64,000 nt of DNA from Pristionchus mayeri (GCA_036245805.1 BTRK01000002.1:20577067-20641066); one strand, 5' to 3'; numbered from the stretch's first letter, positions 1 through 12,112 are shown. Made by a program: numbers and translations. Notes: a model not told the origin generated them from the sequence alone.

Positions 1-65
1 ATTAGAATAGTCGGCACGATCTAATCGATGTATCTAATTGAGTGAATGATTAATGGAGTAATCAG

Positions 66-3000
66 GCGATCTGGCTGGAACCCCATCGATTCGGATCGAC
101 GTATCCCGTGAGAGAGAAGAGCTACGTGAAGTGGTTCGTGGATGCACGACCATTCATGTCACAAGCAGCTGATATGATGGAACTGGCGAGGGAGGAGATA
201 TTCATCGCCGATTGGTGGCTGAGTCCAGAGGTGAGAGCGAAGAGAGAGAGAGCGAGAAAAGGGGAAAGAGGAAGGAGATAATGATAGTTAGTTGTAGATC
301 TACATGAAGAGACCAGCAACAGAAGGAACGAAGTGGAGACTAGATCAGATATTGAAGAGGAAGGCAGAACAAGGAGTGAAGGTGAGTGGAGGAGTGGGAG
401 GGGAGGGAAGAGAGGGGGAAGGGGTGGGAGGAGGAGAGGGTGCAGAGAGGGGCTCTTGCAGATCTTCGTGCTTATGTACAAAGAGATGGAAATGGCGCTG
501 GGATTGAATTCGATATACACGAAGAAGACTCTCCAGGCACTCCATCCCAATATCAAGGTTCGTAGTAGGGAGAGGGTTTCTCTCTCTTTGTCTCTGCAGG
601 TGATGCGTCATCCCGACCACAATCTGTCGAATGGGACCTTCTTCTGGGCCCATCACGAGAAGCTGATAGTAGTGGACCAATTGGTGGCATTCGTGGGTGG
701 AGTCGATCTATGCTTCGGAAGGTGAGGAAGGAGGGAAGATGGAGTGACTCTCTCTCTCTCCTCAGATGGGATGATCACGAGCATCTTCTCACTGATCTGG
801 GATCAGTTCAATTCGCGGGTAATCATGCCCTGACTGCCCCTGCATCGAGTGACTTCGGCCTGGTCAGTCGAGTATCCCCTCTCTCCTCTGATTGAGGGGA
901 TGGATTTCAGTTGCGAGGGATGCGTCAATTGGCATCTGCCCCCCTCACTCTCTCCCCTCTCGGATTGGAAGAACACGAGGAGGTGCATGCATTCCATACA
1001 TTCGTTTAGTTCCGTAATATTTTAGTAATATTATTTTATAGGTACCAAAGGGAGACTCAGCTGTGATAGCGAGGAACGAGGAGACAGAGAGAGGAAAAGG
1101 AGGAGGAGGAAGAGAAGAGGTGGATGAAATCGATGGAACTGCCCACTCTATTACAAAAATAACTGTGAGTGTGGATGGTTTGGATGGGTAGGGAGAGAGA
1201 AGTATTGGTGGTATAGATCACGGATGTGGAAGGAGTGAAGAGAGACCCCGTCGAATACGAGGAGAAGGTGGAAGAGGAAATTGTGTACACTGAGAAGGGA
1301 ACCAATCGACCTATTGTCACCATACTCAAGAAGAGTTAGTCCATCCTTTCCTATCTACTCCTTCTTCGTCCTCGTCTCGTCTCTTTGATTCGATTCTCTT
1401 CTCAGCTCGTCGTGCGAAGAGTGCTTCTTCCGCTTCTTCGACAAAGGAAGAAACGAGTGAGAAGGAGAGGGAGAGACCATCCACCACTCTCAATGATGAG
1501 AAGGGAAGGAAGAGGAAGGTAAGTCCCCCTCCTCCCCCCTCCTCTTCCCCTATCCTCATTCCTTCCCTTGCAGCAGTCTCGTCGTGCTCAATCTGCTCAG
1601 ATTCGTCGTGATCAGGGAGGAGATTCAGTGCATGCGAAGGGATATGCACCATCGATGATTGAGAGGAATGTGAAGTGAGAAGGAGGAGGGAAGAGAGAGA
1701 GGGGGAAGGACATTCCAGAGAGGGGATGGATCTGGCAACCGCCACTCAGATGTACAAGGAGTATGTTGAGAGTGGAGTGATTCAGAAGGTGAGTGAGGAG
1801 GATAAGGAGAGAGGGATGAGTATCTTATGGTGCAGGAGAAAGGACGTGCCCAGACTCCGCCCCTCTCTTCATCCAAGAAGAATCCATTGTCGAGAACAGT
1901 GGAGAAGTTGAAGACGAATCGAGCGAAGAGGAGATGGAAGCAAGTGAGGGAAAGAGGGAGAATGGATAGTCCATGGAGAGGGCATTGTAGGTACTGGATA
2001 CGGATGATGTCAATGGAGAGTACGAACTGGAGTGGCTGAGACTCAAGAAGGAAGAGGTCTCTCTCAAATCCTCTCCCGCCAATCCTCTCTTTCCTTTCGA
2101 TTGTCATTTAACAGACACTCACATTGATCCGCTAGACTAGAAAGGGTTCTCTAATCACTACTAATCAATTAGGCCGATGGAGGAAGTGTGTGTCTCGAAA
2201 CGGTGGGTGAGACTACTGTAGTCTAGTCATTGTCAGTCGGTGGTGTGCATGCCAGGAGTCAAAGTATACTGTAGTAGCGAATGTGAGTGAGAGGCAGCTT
2301 CATGTGCAGTCGCTTCGCCATTCCATGCAAATGGATTCCTTTCGTGAGATGCGAGTGGGCACTAGGTAGAATGAGAACCACAAAATTACCCTTCTCCAGG
2401 ATTTTCAGAATGCATTCGCATACTGAAATGACTCTGCGAAAATACTGTAGATGGGTACTTTTTTGGTTGTCCGGCCTCGTACCTGCGAGTGCAGATTGTT
2501 GATGGATGTAAAGGTAGTGTTGGATGGGAGTGAGATTGTTGATTGAAGGTGGAGGTGGATGGATTGGGAGGAGGCACGAAGTTGTGGGTGGGCAAGGACT
2601 ACGTCAACTACATCCACAAGGATTTCATCGAAGTGGATCTCCCTTTCAACGACTTCATCGATCGAGGAGTGACTCCTCGAATGCCATGGCATGACATCCA
2701 CTCGGTGACCTTCGGAGTCCCTGCACGGTAGTCTCTCTCCTCATTCCTCCTTCACTCATTCTTCCAGGGACGTCGCCCGCCATTTCATCCAACGATGGAA
2801 TGCAACGAAGACTGAGAAGTTGAAGGTAGTCCTCACTTGATGCAGAGTAGATTTCCTCTCTTTCAGGAGTATCCCGAGTATCCCTACCTCCTTCCCAAGA
2901 GTTACGAGAGTGTCAGAGTACCCAGATTCTTCAAGAATATGTCTCAGAACTGCACTGTCCAAGTGAGTTCATTCCTTCCTCTCCAATATTCTCATCCTTC

Positions 3001-4427
3001 AGGTGATCCGATCAGTCTCCAAATGGTCTGCCCTCGTGAATAAGACTGAGGATTCGATTCAACAGGTATCCCAGAGGAGAGGGCACCTTCACTTCCTCCC
3101 CTCAGGCATATCTATCACTTATCGCCAATTCGAAACACTTCATCTACATCGAGAACCAATTCTTCGTCTCTATGATTGATTCGAACGACGTCTACAACGA
3201 GATATGCAATGTGGTCAGTCTCCACCCCTCCCCCTTCTCCCCCCTCCCCTCCCCCCTCTCCCTCCCCCCTCTCCCTCCCCCTCTCCCTCCCCCTCTCCCT
3301 CCCCCCTCTCCTTCCCCCATCTCCCCCCTCAGATCTGTCAACGAGTACTGCGAGCCCATCGAGAGAAGACGAATTATCGAGTGTACATCATAATTCCACT
3401 GATGCCTGGATTCGAGGGAGACGTGGGAGCCCCGGGAGGATCGTCCCTCCAGGTATTCCTTCCCCTCTCCCTCATCCCCTCCATCTCTCTCCCATCTATA
3501 GGCAGTTCTCCATTGGACTTACGTATCACTCTCACGTGGACCCAATTCTCTCTTCGAGAAGTTGAAGCAATCGATCGAAGATCCATCACAGTACATCTCC
3601 GTATGCTCACTCAGAACTCACGATGTACTCTGCAAGCGATTGGTGAGAAGAAGAGAGGGGAGAGGAGAGGAACGGAGTCCATTCCAGGTCTCCGAATTGA
3701 TTTACGTGCACTGCAAACTGTTGATAGTGGACGACGAGCATACTATCATCGGATCTGCCAACATCAACGATAGATCACAAGTGAGAGGAGCATCTCCCTT
3801 CCTTTCCTCTCTCTCTTCTCAGGCGGGTAATCGTGACTCGGAGGTGTGTCTACTCATCTCTGATACCCAAAGGGAGAAGTCAGTGATGGACGGGAAACCA
3901 TTCGAGGCTGGAACATTTGCACGCAGTCTACGCATTCGATGCATGCAGGTCTGAGAGGGAGGGGAGGGAGGGAGAGGGAGAGGGGGGGGGAGATGAAGGA
4001 TGAATTGTCAGGAGCATCTCGGCTTACTTCCCGACTGCAAACGACCCGCGAAGTTCCGATTCGATGTCTCCCTTGATGATCCCGTCACTGACTCATTTTA
4101 TGTGGATGTGTGGCAGAAGACTGCGAAGTTGAACACTACCATCTATGAAGAGGTGAAAGGGGGGGGAGGGGGGAGGAGGAAGGGAGAAGTGGTTGATTGC
4201 AGGTCTTCCGTGCATATCCGACAGACCAAGTGGAGTCCTTCGAGGAGCTTCGTAAGTGGACTCAGCAGATGAGTCTGGCCGAGTATTCCCCCCAGCAAGC
4301 AGAGGAGAAACTGAGAGATGTCAATGGAGTACTCGTCGAATTCCCTATGAACTTCCTCATCAATGCAAAACTCACTCCTGGAATCACCAGCAAGGAAGGA
4401 CTCGTACCCTCCTCCGTATTCACCTAA
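66..4427 (+). CDS. pld-1: Phospholipase D (PLD1/2 type), 3' part of gene
   Basis: The enzyme hydrolyses phosphatidylcholine to phosphatidic acid and choline at membranes. The gene is cut by the window edge: the PX/PH region lies upstream. First exons are 66-230, 298-381, 462-557, 600-721 and 766 onward, all joining in frame. The first catalytic HKD motif is seen as [11 protein letters not shown] at about 645-680 and the second as [20 protein letters not shown] at about 3706-3765. The fragment NRFGS/HRFGS-like segment and the IADWWLSPE strand before the first HKD are also family hallmarks. Between the two HKD halves, about 840-2100 encodes a low-complexity, charged loop, as in animal PLD1; exon borders there are uncertain. 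The last exons read EHLGLLPDC..., then [13 protein letters not shown]... and end SSVFT at 4427. An AATAAA at about 4820 may serve as poly(A) signal. Converges on the minus-strand gene at 4866. Confidence 0.9.
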
Positions 4428-4865
4428 ACGCCATAGTACCCTATTCCCCCCCCCCCCGTCCACCGCTTACCGTATCCTTCTATCGATTCGATGCTTCGTG
4501 TCTTCTTCTATTGCTGCCTTGCTCAATCCCGGTGATTGCTTCTTCTTGCTTTGTCCTTCTAGTTCTCTTCTCTCTTCCTAATTTATCTGTACAGATTCGT
4601 GTCTGCCAAAGTGTCCCGTAATCTCTCTCTCCCTGTCTCTCTTTCTTTCCGGTTCTCATCCTCTCTCATTCCATTTTGTCAGCTTGTCCCTCCAATGAAT
4701 GTACAGTTTGTAGATAGAAGATTGAATAGAGTAAATCGGCTAATAAGTATCATAGAAAGAACCAGTCTGTTTTACCAATTGTATCTCTTGTTTCACCATG
4801 TGTTGGATGCCTTTTCTGCTAATAAATGCTTATGAGTACTATTTATCTATGTGATTGACGACGTC

Positions 4866-5875
4866 TCAGCATCCGCTTCTATAGTAAGTGTAGAGGGGAG
4901 GACACCTTTGAGGATATCCACCATATGAGGGAGAGTACATTTGCTGCAGAGGCAAGGAGTACAATTGCTGGCCATACGGAGTTCTGGAACAGGGAGATTG
5001 TTCGGTAGCTGACCGAAGAGAACCTGTAGTATGGATTTTGAACAAATTGATGTTCCGAGAGTTGCAGTTGATTGAAGGGTTGTGCGTAATAGTGTCCTCC
5101 ATTGTACTGACCGTATCCAATAGGAATGGGATCAATCTTGAAGCAATCATTCGATGGAGGGGGGAGGGGGGGGGATACGTACACTGGTGTGTACCATGGG
5201 AGGAAGTGCGTATCCTGCAGGGGGAGTCCATGCAGAAGAAGAGACGGAAGGAGTCTCGTAGATCACACTTGTAGGCATCACTTGGGTTCGAGTCTGAAGC
5301 AGGGCTGTGCGAGAACAATTTCGAGAAACGAAAGTTTTTCAAAAAGAATTCCGAAATTCGAGATTTTTTACCGACTACTAATTTTCACATGAAATCTACT
5401 AATCAAACGCTATGAGGATATAACAACATAAAAAATGTGCTCACATGTGACTCGTTTTGGCGAAAAAATTCATGTGACTCGTTTTGGCGAAAAAAATATT
5501 TATAGGAATATTTTTTTAATGCTTAGTACTTTGCAAAAGCTGAGCATTTGAATCTTACAAAAAATCCGATTTCTCGTTCAATTTTCTCTCGATTCTCAAT
5601 ATATTTTTAGAAATTTCTCGACGATTGTTTTCTCGAAACGTTGAAAAATAAAAAATGAAGAAACGAAAAGGTGCGGCTCTGGTCTGTGAGGAGAATAGCG
5701 AAAGGATGGAATGGAGAGACTCACTATGACTTGAGTGGAGGAGGAAGGAAAGACGAGTGAAGTCTCCCCATTTGAAGAATGAGGCGGGGAAACAGAGGGC
5801 TGAAGATGACATCATCACCACCCATCAGACCACACGAAGACAGATGAGACCATTCGATCACTAAGACCTTACCAT
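4866..5875 (-). CDS. Small Tyr/Pro/Gln/Ser-rich protein, unknown function
   Basis: Five coding pieces join in frame on the minus strand: 5873-5875 (ATG only, directly before a GTAAGG donor), 5725-5799, 5183-5293, 5024-5136 and 4866-4983. They give a 139-residue protein starting MPSVSPPHSSNGETS and ending TYYRSGC. It is rich in Tyr, Pro, Gln and Ser (GYGQYNGGHYYAQPFNQ, QQMYSPSYGGYPQRC), with no signal peptide, membrane segment or domain that I recognise. Such composition is typical of intrinsically disordered regulators, but that is inference. The 5' exon is almost wholly untranslated and lies just downstream of a TATA motif. The 430-bp intron between 5294 and 5724 is AT-rich and contains two direct copies of a 24-bp sequence around 5445-5495. 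Confidence 0.6.
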
Positions 5876-5989
5876 TTCGAATGGGTATATCCGAGATTAC
5901 CCTCACGCTCGAGATTACTCTCTCCACCCAAAGTTGGGGGAGAGAGGAAAATCGAGTAGAGCTTGACAAAACACGGATTGCGAGGTCGT

Positions 5990-5996
5990 CTATATA
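5990..5996 (-). promoter_or_regulatory. TATA-box candidate for the 4866-5875 gene
   Basis: On the minus strand the sequence reads TATATAG, about 115 bases upstream of the ATG-bearing first exon end. A poly-purine/GC-rich stretch flanks it on both sides. The motif is nearly palindromic, so it could also serve the plus strand. Only sequence resemblance supports it. Confidence 0.3.
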
Positions 5997-6179
5997 GGGA
6001 GGGGAGAGAGCGCGTTCTACTCGCGCCGGGTCAGAGAAGGCGGAGGGGAGAGGGGAACAGTGCAAGGCAGTAGGAGCATGCGGGTACACCATCGGGTTTC
6101 GGCGTCCGGATGGTCGTGCTGCTCCAGGCATATATCAGATTGTTGACAATGTTATCGTTGATGTTGCCGTTATCGATCG

Positions 6180-6500
6180 ACGTTATGTTTTCTGATCGAA
6201 GTGATGTTTTAAAAGTGAAAAAAAGGTAAAAGCATGAAAGCGGGGAGGGAGCGGAGGGGAGGGGAGGAGAGGGGAGGGGAAGCGTGAGGGTAGGGGATGC
6301 GTGCGCTGCGCCAGGCACGTCGAGATCTCGACGCGCAGCTCCATGTACGTTAGATTCTTGACGTCGTCGTCGTCGATGTCATCGACGTCATCGACGGAAT
6401 TTTTCAATAAGGTAAGGGCATGAATGAAAAAGCGGGGAGGGGAGAGGTGCGTGAGCTGCGCGAGGCACGTCGAGCTCTCGGCGCGCTGTTCAGATCAGAC
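6180..6500. repeat. Diverged tandem duplication with hairpin-forming GC-rich core
   Basis: Two diverged units of roughly 160 bases follow one another. Each holds a G-rich run, then a GTGCGTGCGCTGCG-like block and a self-complementary core built on CACGTCGAGATCTCGACG (about 6316-6333) or CACGTCGAGCTCTCGGCG (about 6466-6483). Between them is a GTCGTCGTCGATGTCATCGACG run. The stretch 5880-6760 holds no gene that I can support. Confidence 0.5.
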
Positions 6501-6807
6501 ATCGACGGCGACGTTAGCGTCGATGACGTGATTTCTATTCATTTCTGCCCATTTCTGCGCATTCTGTACCATAAACGGCTGTCTTTGTGCGTGTTGTGCT
6601 ATTATTATCGTTTCTTTCCTTTCAATTCCTTTCAATATCGTGTGTGACGTGGGCTTCGGGTCGAGGGGCCAGTATTGTTAGTGTATTATCCAATTTAAAA
6701 TCAATTCATTCAGTTAAAATCGATTTTTCATCGAAAGAAACGCAAAACAGTGGAAGGAAAGAGAAGTGAGCGAGAGAGTGTGTGGAATCGAGAGACCTTG
6801 GCAGTTT

Positions 6808-7965
6808 GCCAGCTTTGATGTGCAGGACCACGAAAATGTAGATTACGGTATTTTGGGCCAGAAAGTGACTTTTCTTTTGGGTTTTTCTTTTTTTTTCAAT
6901 ACTCTCTTCCTTTCACTGGTTTTAATTTATAATTATAATTTCAGGCAATTGTTGATGATTTCTACATTGTTTTCAATTATTCGGAGCGGTTTTTCATTTG
7001 GAACCTGATTGGACAAGGATCAAATTCGAGGTGAGTGAATATTTTTTATTTTTCCTCCTTTTGTTGGTAAACGCGTTTTTAGATCCTTATCTTGTCAGGC
7101 GTGAAGAACGAATACGCATTGTCAATTGATTCTCTGTTATTCGTCACCGGAATGGTATTTCGTCAAGGAATAAATAAAAAAGGTGAGCACTATTTATTTT
7201 TCCAGTATTTTCGATGTTTACTGGTCTAAAACACGTTCCAACGTGTTTCTTGGCAGGAGGACTCGACGTACCGTCAACTGGCGTGCTCTCGTAGCCAATC
7301 GATATTTTCCACTCGAATCTTCGCCGGAACGTTCTTTGACGGAGTCAAGCGAATATTTTACGCGGAGGAGCGAGCGGTTAGTGGCTTTCGTGTACTGCTT
7401 TAAATATATTCCAGTATTTTCAATGTTTACTGGTCTAAAACACGTTCAAACGTGTTTCTTTGGCAGGAAAGGTCGACGGATCGTCAACTGGCGTGTCCTC
7501 GCCTTCAATCGATATTTTCGTCTCGAATCTTCGCCGGAACGTTCTTTGACGGAGTCAAGCGAATATTTTACGCGGAGGAGCGAGTGGTTAGTGGCTTTAG
7601 TGTACTGCTTTAAATATATTCCAATATTTTCGATGTTTACTGGTCTAAAACACGTTCAAACGTGTTTCTTTGGCAGGAGGAGTCGAGGGATCGTCAACTG
7701 GCGTGTTCCAGCGGCCAATCGATATTTTCCTCTCGAATCTTCGCCGGAACGTTCTTTGACGGAGTCAAGCGAATATTTTACGCGGAGGAGCGAGTGGTTA
7801 GTGGCTTTAGTGTACTGCTTTAAATATATTCCAATATTTTCGATGTTTACTGGTCTAAAACGTGTTTCTTTGGCAGGAGGAGTCGAGGGATCGTCAACTG
7901 GCGTGTTCCAGCGGCCAATCGATATTTTCCTCGGTTTTCTCCCGGAATGTTCAGCGAATATTTTA
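6808..7965 (+). CDS. Doubtful gene model with in-frame tandem exon repeats
   Basis: Exon-like segments lie at about 6800-6860 (FASFDVQDHENVDYGILGQ), 6945-7030 (AIVDDFYIVFNYSERFFIW) and 7081-7180. They are followed by four tandem copies of a phase-0 exon beginning after GGCAG at about 7257, 7466, 7676 and 7876. Copies 1-3 encode about 42 residues containing RQLACxRxQSIFSxRIFAG then TFFDGVKRIFYAEER; copy 4 diverges and stops at about 7965. Each copy ends before GTTAGT. In this frame a 10-base deletion in the intron part of copy 4 does no harm, which favours the spliced reading. Against it, the exons before the array do not join to it in one frame, so this may be a decayed gene or part of a mobile element. 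The alternative is an uninterrupted reading frame over 7183-8028. No family recognised. Confidence 0.25.
7200..7965 (+). repeat. 210-bp tandem repeat, about 3.7 copies
   Basis: Unit starts (TTCCAGTATTTTC or TTCCAATATTTTC) fall at 7200, 7409, 7619 and 7829, so the period is 209-210 bases, a multiple of three. Units share a hairpin ACACGTTcaAACGTGT just before a TTTGGCAG acceptor-like site; copy 4 lacks 10 bases of it. The copies are near identical over most of their length, indicating recent duplication or homogenisation. Confidence 0.9.
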
Positions 7966-8027
7966 ATCGATAATCTTTTCTGGAATGTTCTAATTAACTG
8001 TCATGTCTCTCACGGATTGTTCCTTTA

Positions 8028-8724
8028 AGAATTGAAGATGTGATCTTGTTATTTGTTTGTTTAAGAATATAATAAATTATTTGTTTTCAATATATTTTGT
8101 ATGAGTTATGATTGGCAACATGCTGAGTCGAATCGGCGGGAGGGAGGGTTGCTCATGGTTTTTTGAAAAGGGTATACGGCGGTAAAGGGATATACATGCC
8201 ATGCTATGGTGTTTGGTGATATAAATTCGGGTTTCCCGGCATTTTCGGGATAGTACACGTGAAAAAATATTGTGTTCGGTGGTATAGTAGTGGTTGGTAA
8301 AATGCCAACTTTTTAAAATTCGCGCATATTAAAAAATACAACAAATTCCTGTAATTAGTATATTCAGCCTTTTCTTCCTTTTCCCAATCTCTCAGATCTT
8401 TCCGTATTTTCTTTTTCACATCTTAGCTTCTTTAGAGTAGGTTCATCCAAATTCAAAGAGCATCGGCTATAAAAAAGTAAAACAATTTTTATTTAATTTT
8501 CATTTCACGTTTAACGAGATTAAGGATTTTCCACAACACCTAATTAACACCTAATTAACCTGTATAAACGGTTATGTCTAGTCACATCTTTCCGTTTTCT
8601 ATTGCACCCCCATTACCACATTCATTATTAATTTTCTTACTCACATATCAGTGTAAGGAGAGTCACTATTCTTGTACCATTACACATAATTAATCATTCG
8701 TTTCTCGTTGCGTCGCGTAGATAT
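8028..8724. other. AT-rich intergenic stretch, no gene seen
   Basis: AT-rich sequence with AATAAA-like sites around 8068. Open frames on both strands are short and lack coding features. The first part is the likely 3' flank of the repeat array; the last part is the 3' flank of the minus-strand peptide gene at 8725. Confidence 0.5.
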
Positions 8725-8942
8725 TTATAGGAGAGAAGAGAGGAAAAAACTCACGGGGAGAGGATCTTCATGAGGGTATTCATTCGATCCATACGAAGAT
8801 GAATGACGAAGGAATCGGATGGGGAGAGAGAAGGAGCTATCACTGTAGATGATCGCTCATTCCATAGATAAATGTGGAGAGGGAGGAGAGGAAGGACTTA
8901 CTTAGCAGAAGAGATAGGACAGAGGAGAAGGAAGAAGATCAT
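8725..8942 (-). CDS. Short secreted peptide precursor, unknown
   Basis: Two exons, 8902-8942 and 8725-8842, join in frame across a 59-base intron (donor GTAAGT, acceptor CTACAG). The product is about 52 residues. MIFFLLLCPISSA is a clear signal peptide, followed by NDSSFSLPIRFLRHSSSYGS and EYPHEDPLP. No cysteines follow and no dibasic processing sites are evident. It could be a neuropeptide-like or antimicrobial-type secreted peptide, but I do not recognise a family. A donor-like GTGAGT inside the last codons could instead splice on to an exon that I cannot find. The model rests on signal peptide and splice phase only. Confidence 0.4.
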
Positions 8943-9371
8943 TTGGATGGAGATGAGAGTGGAGGCGACACTTATATCAATGTGTGAGTAGCAAGAAATT
9001 GATTGAAAGACGATGAGAATACTTTCTTCCCCTGGGCATTTCCGTGATCGACCAATCGTGAAACTATCACTTCTTTTGTATTCTCTACCCACATTTAATA
9101 GAAAGTTTCCAGTTCACACTTATTTTTTCCAACTGGTAGGAATTAATACAAATGATTACTATTTGTAAATGTATCTTATACAGAATCAGAAAAAAATACA
9201 ACATTAAAACATTTCTCAAGACTTTTTATCGATTGACTGGAAGTTTCGCATTCGAAATCTTGATTGTTTTCATGGCGTTGCTTATCTAGGACCTCCTCCG
9301 ATTCATCTGAAAGGGAAGGAAGGGAGTGAGAGCGGTGAAGGAGGGGGAACTTCCAGATGGATCCTCTCTTC

Positions 9372-11922
9372 TTACCATCTCTTCTCTATCTTCTTCCCAC
9401 TATCCGATTTGTCTTTGGCATCTGTTGATTTCTCTTCATTGGTGTCCTCATCTTTATCTTTAGCCTGAATCAACTCGTTGATTGGTTCCCCCTCTCCCTA
9501 ATACCGTTTTCATCTCTAATGGAGTTGAGATGGGAGCTGTAACCCGTGAGTTTATTTCCTGAGAGGAATTGAATATGGTGATGAAAGATGGAGAGATAGA
9601 ACCTCGACGGTGTGAATGACTTGTGCGGTGGCAATGGCGACGGGAACATCATTCGGGCGATATTCTGGAGATTGGAGGAGGAGGGGGGGGGGGAAGCACT
9701 CACTTCGAGTAGAGAGGAGTCTCCTTACTATGACATACACAATCAAGAGTACGATGAAAAGAGAGAGAAGGGAGAAGATGAGGATTGCTGCGAGATGCAA
9801 TTTCTTGTCCTCAATCAGATCGCTCACTCCTTTCATTCCCCCTCCTCATACCCCGGCAGAAACCTCTCTCTCCTTTTCATCTCCCCCCTTATCCTCCTTT
9901 TTCTTGGCATCGCTGAATATCCCTTTGCTCCCGGGTTTTTTGAGGGCGTCCTAAATAATGTCTAAATGTTGTCGAGGTTCGTGAAAACAGGACGAGAGTC
10001 AAATTAATCACCTTTAGTCTTTGCATTGAACTGTAAGAACAAGTGAGTAGAACTGTTTGGTACTCGTCCTTGAATCTGGAAAAAAATCAACGCTTCAATC
10101 CTACATATTAGGCTGTCCAGAAAGTAACGCTCCATTTGAAACATGATGTTTGAGCTCGCGTAAAATCCTTTTCGTTAAAGATTTCAAGCTACCTCGGTAG
10201 CATGTTGTAGGGGTGTACTTAGGCAATATATGCATATGTTCGAATGGCATTATGTCTTTTGGATATTCATAAAATCCAAGTTTTATCAAAAGTGATATTT
10301 TCACACTCGTCTTAAAATATTTGCTGCTTCTCATATTTTGAGGGAAAAAATAGCCGTAAAATCTCACATAGCAGAGTAAGAAGCCCGTTGGTGCTTCTAT
10401 CCAAAAATAGGTCTGAGGCCGTTCCTGACTCAACATAGCACGAGTAAAAAACCATCGGATTCACCTCTTGCCGAGGAAAGACGTTTCAAGCGATAACGTT
10501 TTCTGCTTCGAGGTTCATTGATACTGGTTTCTAGATAGGTGCGCTTCCATGATATACAATGGTGCTACATATCACAAATAAACATTTGAACGCACGCCTT
10601 TTCTACTTTTAGGAAACACTGAATTTCTGTACTGTTGAATAAATTCAAATATAGCTAAAATTTCGACTTTTGGTGTTCGGCGAATGAATACATTTCCTCA
10701 AAAGGATGCAATCCCCTGTCTCAGTCCTGCCGGCTACGGAAAGATACAGAGTTGCTTTAACAATCAACCACAAAAGTTAGGACTTTTCATCAATGCTGGA
10801 AACATAAATTTTTGAAATATGCCAATTTTGATGGTAAAATTTCATTGTCAGGTTAATGAATGATGCACGTTATGGTAGAATTATTACATGTTCATATACA
10901 TACAATTTTAAGTTAAACGTATGAAGTACTTTTCGTTTTACTACATTTGAGGTCGATACATCTATTGTGACGGAGACGCGGTAAAAACAAGTATTTCTTT
11001 TGATGTTCAGGTAGGGTCAAGTTCACAAATGAGTTTATTTTTATGCCATCCTTTTGCAGCGGACTAGATTCACATGCTGTATTGTAATATCCGTGTGTAG
11101 TACTTTTCGCATATGGCATAATATTTGCTTTATCAAAGCTATCCATGGAATGTTGGGCCAAAACGTAATCAGTTCAACTCATTGTTGATGTACCTTTGAC
11201 TTCCTCCTGTCGCCTCAATACCAATTGGACAGGCTAAACCAATGTGCGATGGAAAGAGTATCCATACATTCAACGACCATATATAACAATATGATAGTCA
11301 GAAGGTAACAAAAGCCAGGGTATCTTAGAATCGAAAATTTGAAAATCGAGCGTTACTTTCTGGACAACCTAATACATGCTCTTTCTGGGAAATTTATATT
11401 ACTTGTTAACGGAAGGAGACTTTTTTTCTCACTCGCAAGTACTGTCGTTTGAATTCACTTTAATGTCATCACAAGTGAAAACTGCCGATTCCAATAGATT
11501 CTTTCTAGCTAATCTGCAATCAATTGAGAGAAGAGAGGAGAGCAAAGAATGATACTCGAATTGAGCGAAGGTGTGGAAGATCTGCTTGACTTTGCATTGC
11601 GAATTGACGTCACAAATACGACAATCCTTACTTAGATCATCCTCAAGTTGGAGAATAGAAGGGAGGGAAGGAGAGACCAACCTTGCTGCTAAGAATCCGT
11701 ATACCAAGAGATGGGAGGAAGAGGAAGAAGAAGAGGGAGAAGAGACCATTCGGCATCGAGAGATGATACACGAATGAATGGAGAACGAATCGAATGAGAG
11801 CATCCATTCTTCTTTTCCTTCTGAACCAACAACAAAAATGGATATGAGGTAGTCTGCAAGCATCGATCACATTCGACTCCCACACCAAAAACAATACGAT
11901 TATCTGCTCCTGGAAGTGGCAT
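9372..11922 (-). CDS. Single-pass membrane protein with Cys-containing ectodomain (possibly ZP-like)
   Basis: Minus-strand exons join in frame. They begin with MPLPGADNRIVF near 11922, then DYLISIFVVGSEGKEEWML, DDLSKDCRICDVNSQCKVK, ELARKNLLESAVFTCDDIK and FKDEYQTVLLTCSYSSMQ (about 10015-10076), then DALKKPGSKGIFSDAKKKE. Next comes a membrane segment LHLAAILIFSLLSLFIVLL (exon 9704-9836 region), then YRPNDVPVAIATAQVIHTVE (about 9603-9670) and a charged tail ending SGKKIEKRW at 9372. Cys spacing, the strand-like TVLLTC segment near a hydrophilic linker, and the C-terminal anchor recall zona-pellucida-domain proteins; that is a weak inference. An in-frame TGA at about 9850 separates the linker from the membrane segment, and I found no intron that removes it cleanly. 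The dead mariner-like element at 10108-11372 sits in one intron. Confidence 0.4.
10108..11372. mobile_element. Degenerate mariner-like element, 1.27 kb, TA target duplication
   Basis: Terminal inverted repeats of 25 bases with one mismatch: TTAGGCTGTCCAGAAAGTAA at the left end and the complement of TTAGGTTGTCCAGAAAGTAA at the right, flanked by TA on both sides. Length fits a full mariner, but no transposase with the usual DD34D motifs is visible in any frame. Lies in an intron of the minus-strand membrane-protein gene. Confidence 0.8.
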
Positions 11923-12112
11923 TTTTGGGGTACTTGAGGGAGGGAAAGTGCTAATCTCGATAGTTAGTATGGGGAGGCTCCGTTTGATCCAGACAATTTT
12001 GCTTCCAAATCAGATTTATTAAAAATTATTTCCTCTCTGGAGTTCTCAAAAATTAACAGAAAATCACTACAGACGCAGAATTTAAAGGGGTGCTCCGGGG
12101 ATTGCTCTGGTA

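Noticed and set aside
7183..8028. 281-codon uninterrupted frame with 70-residue repeats as the main protein
   Set aside because: It is one open 70-codon unit copied by a 210-base repeat, and it loses its repeat frame at the 10-base deletion in copy 4; kept only as an alternative.
10015..10077. Galectin fragment (frame reading GRVPNSSTHLFLQFNAK)
   Set aside because: The alternative frame FKDEYQTVLLTCSYSSMQ joins both neighbouring exons in phase, the galectin-like frame does not.
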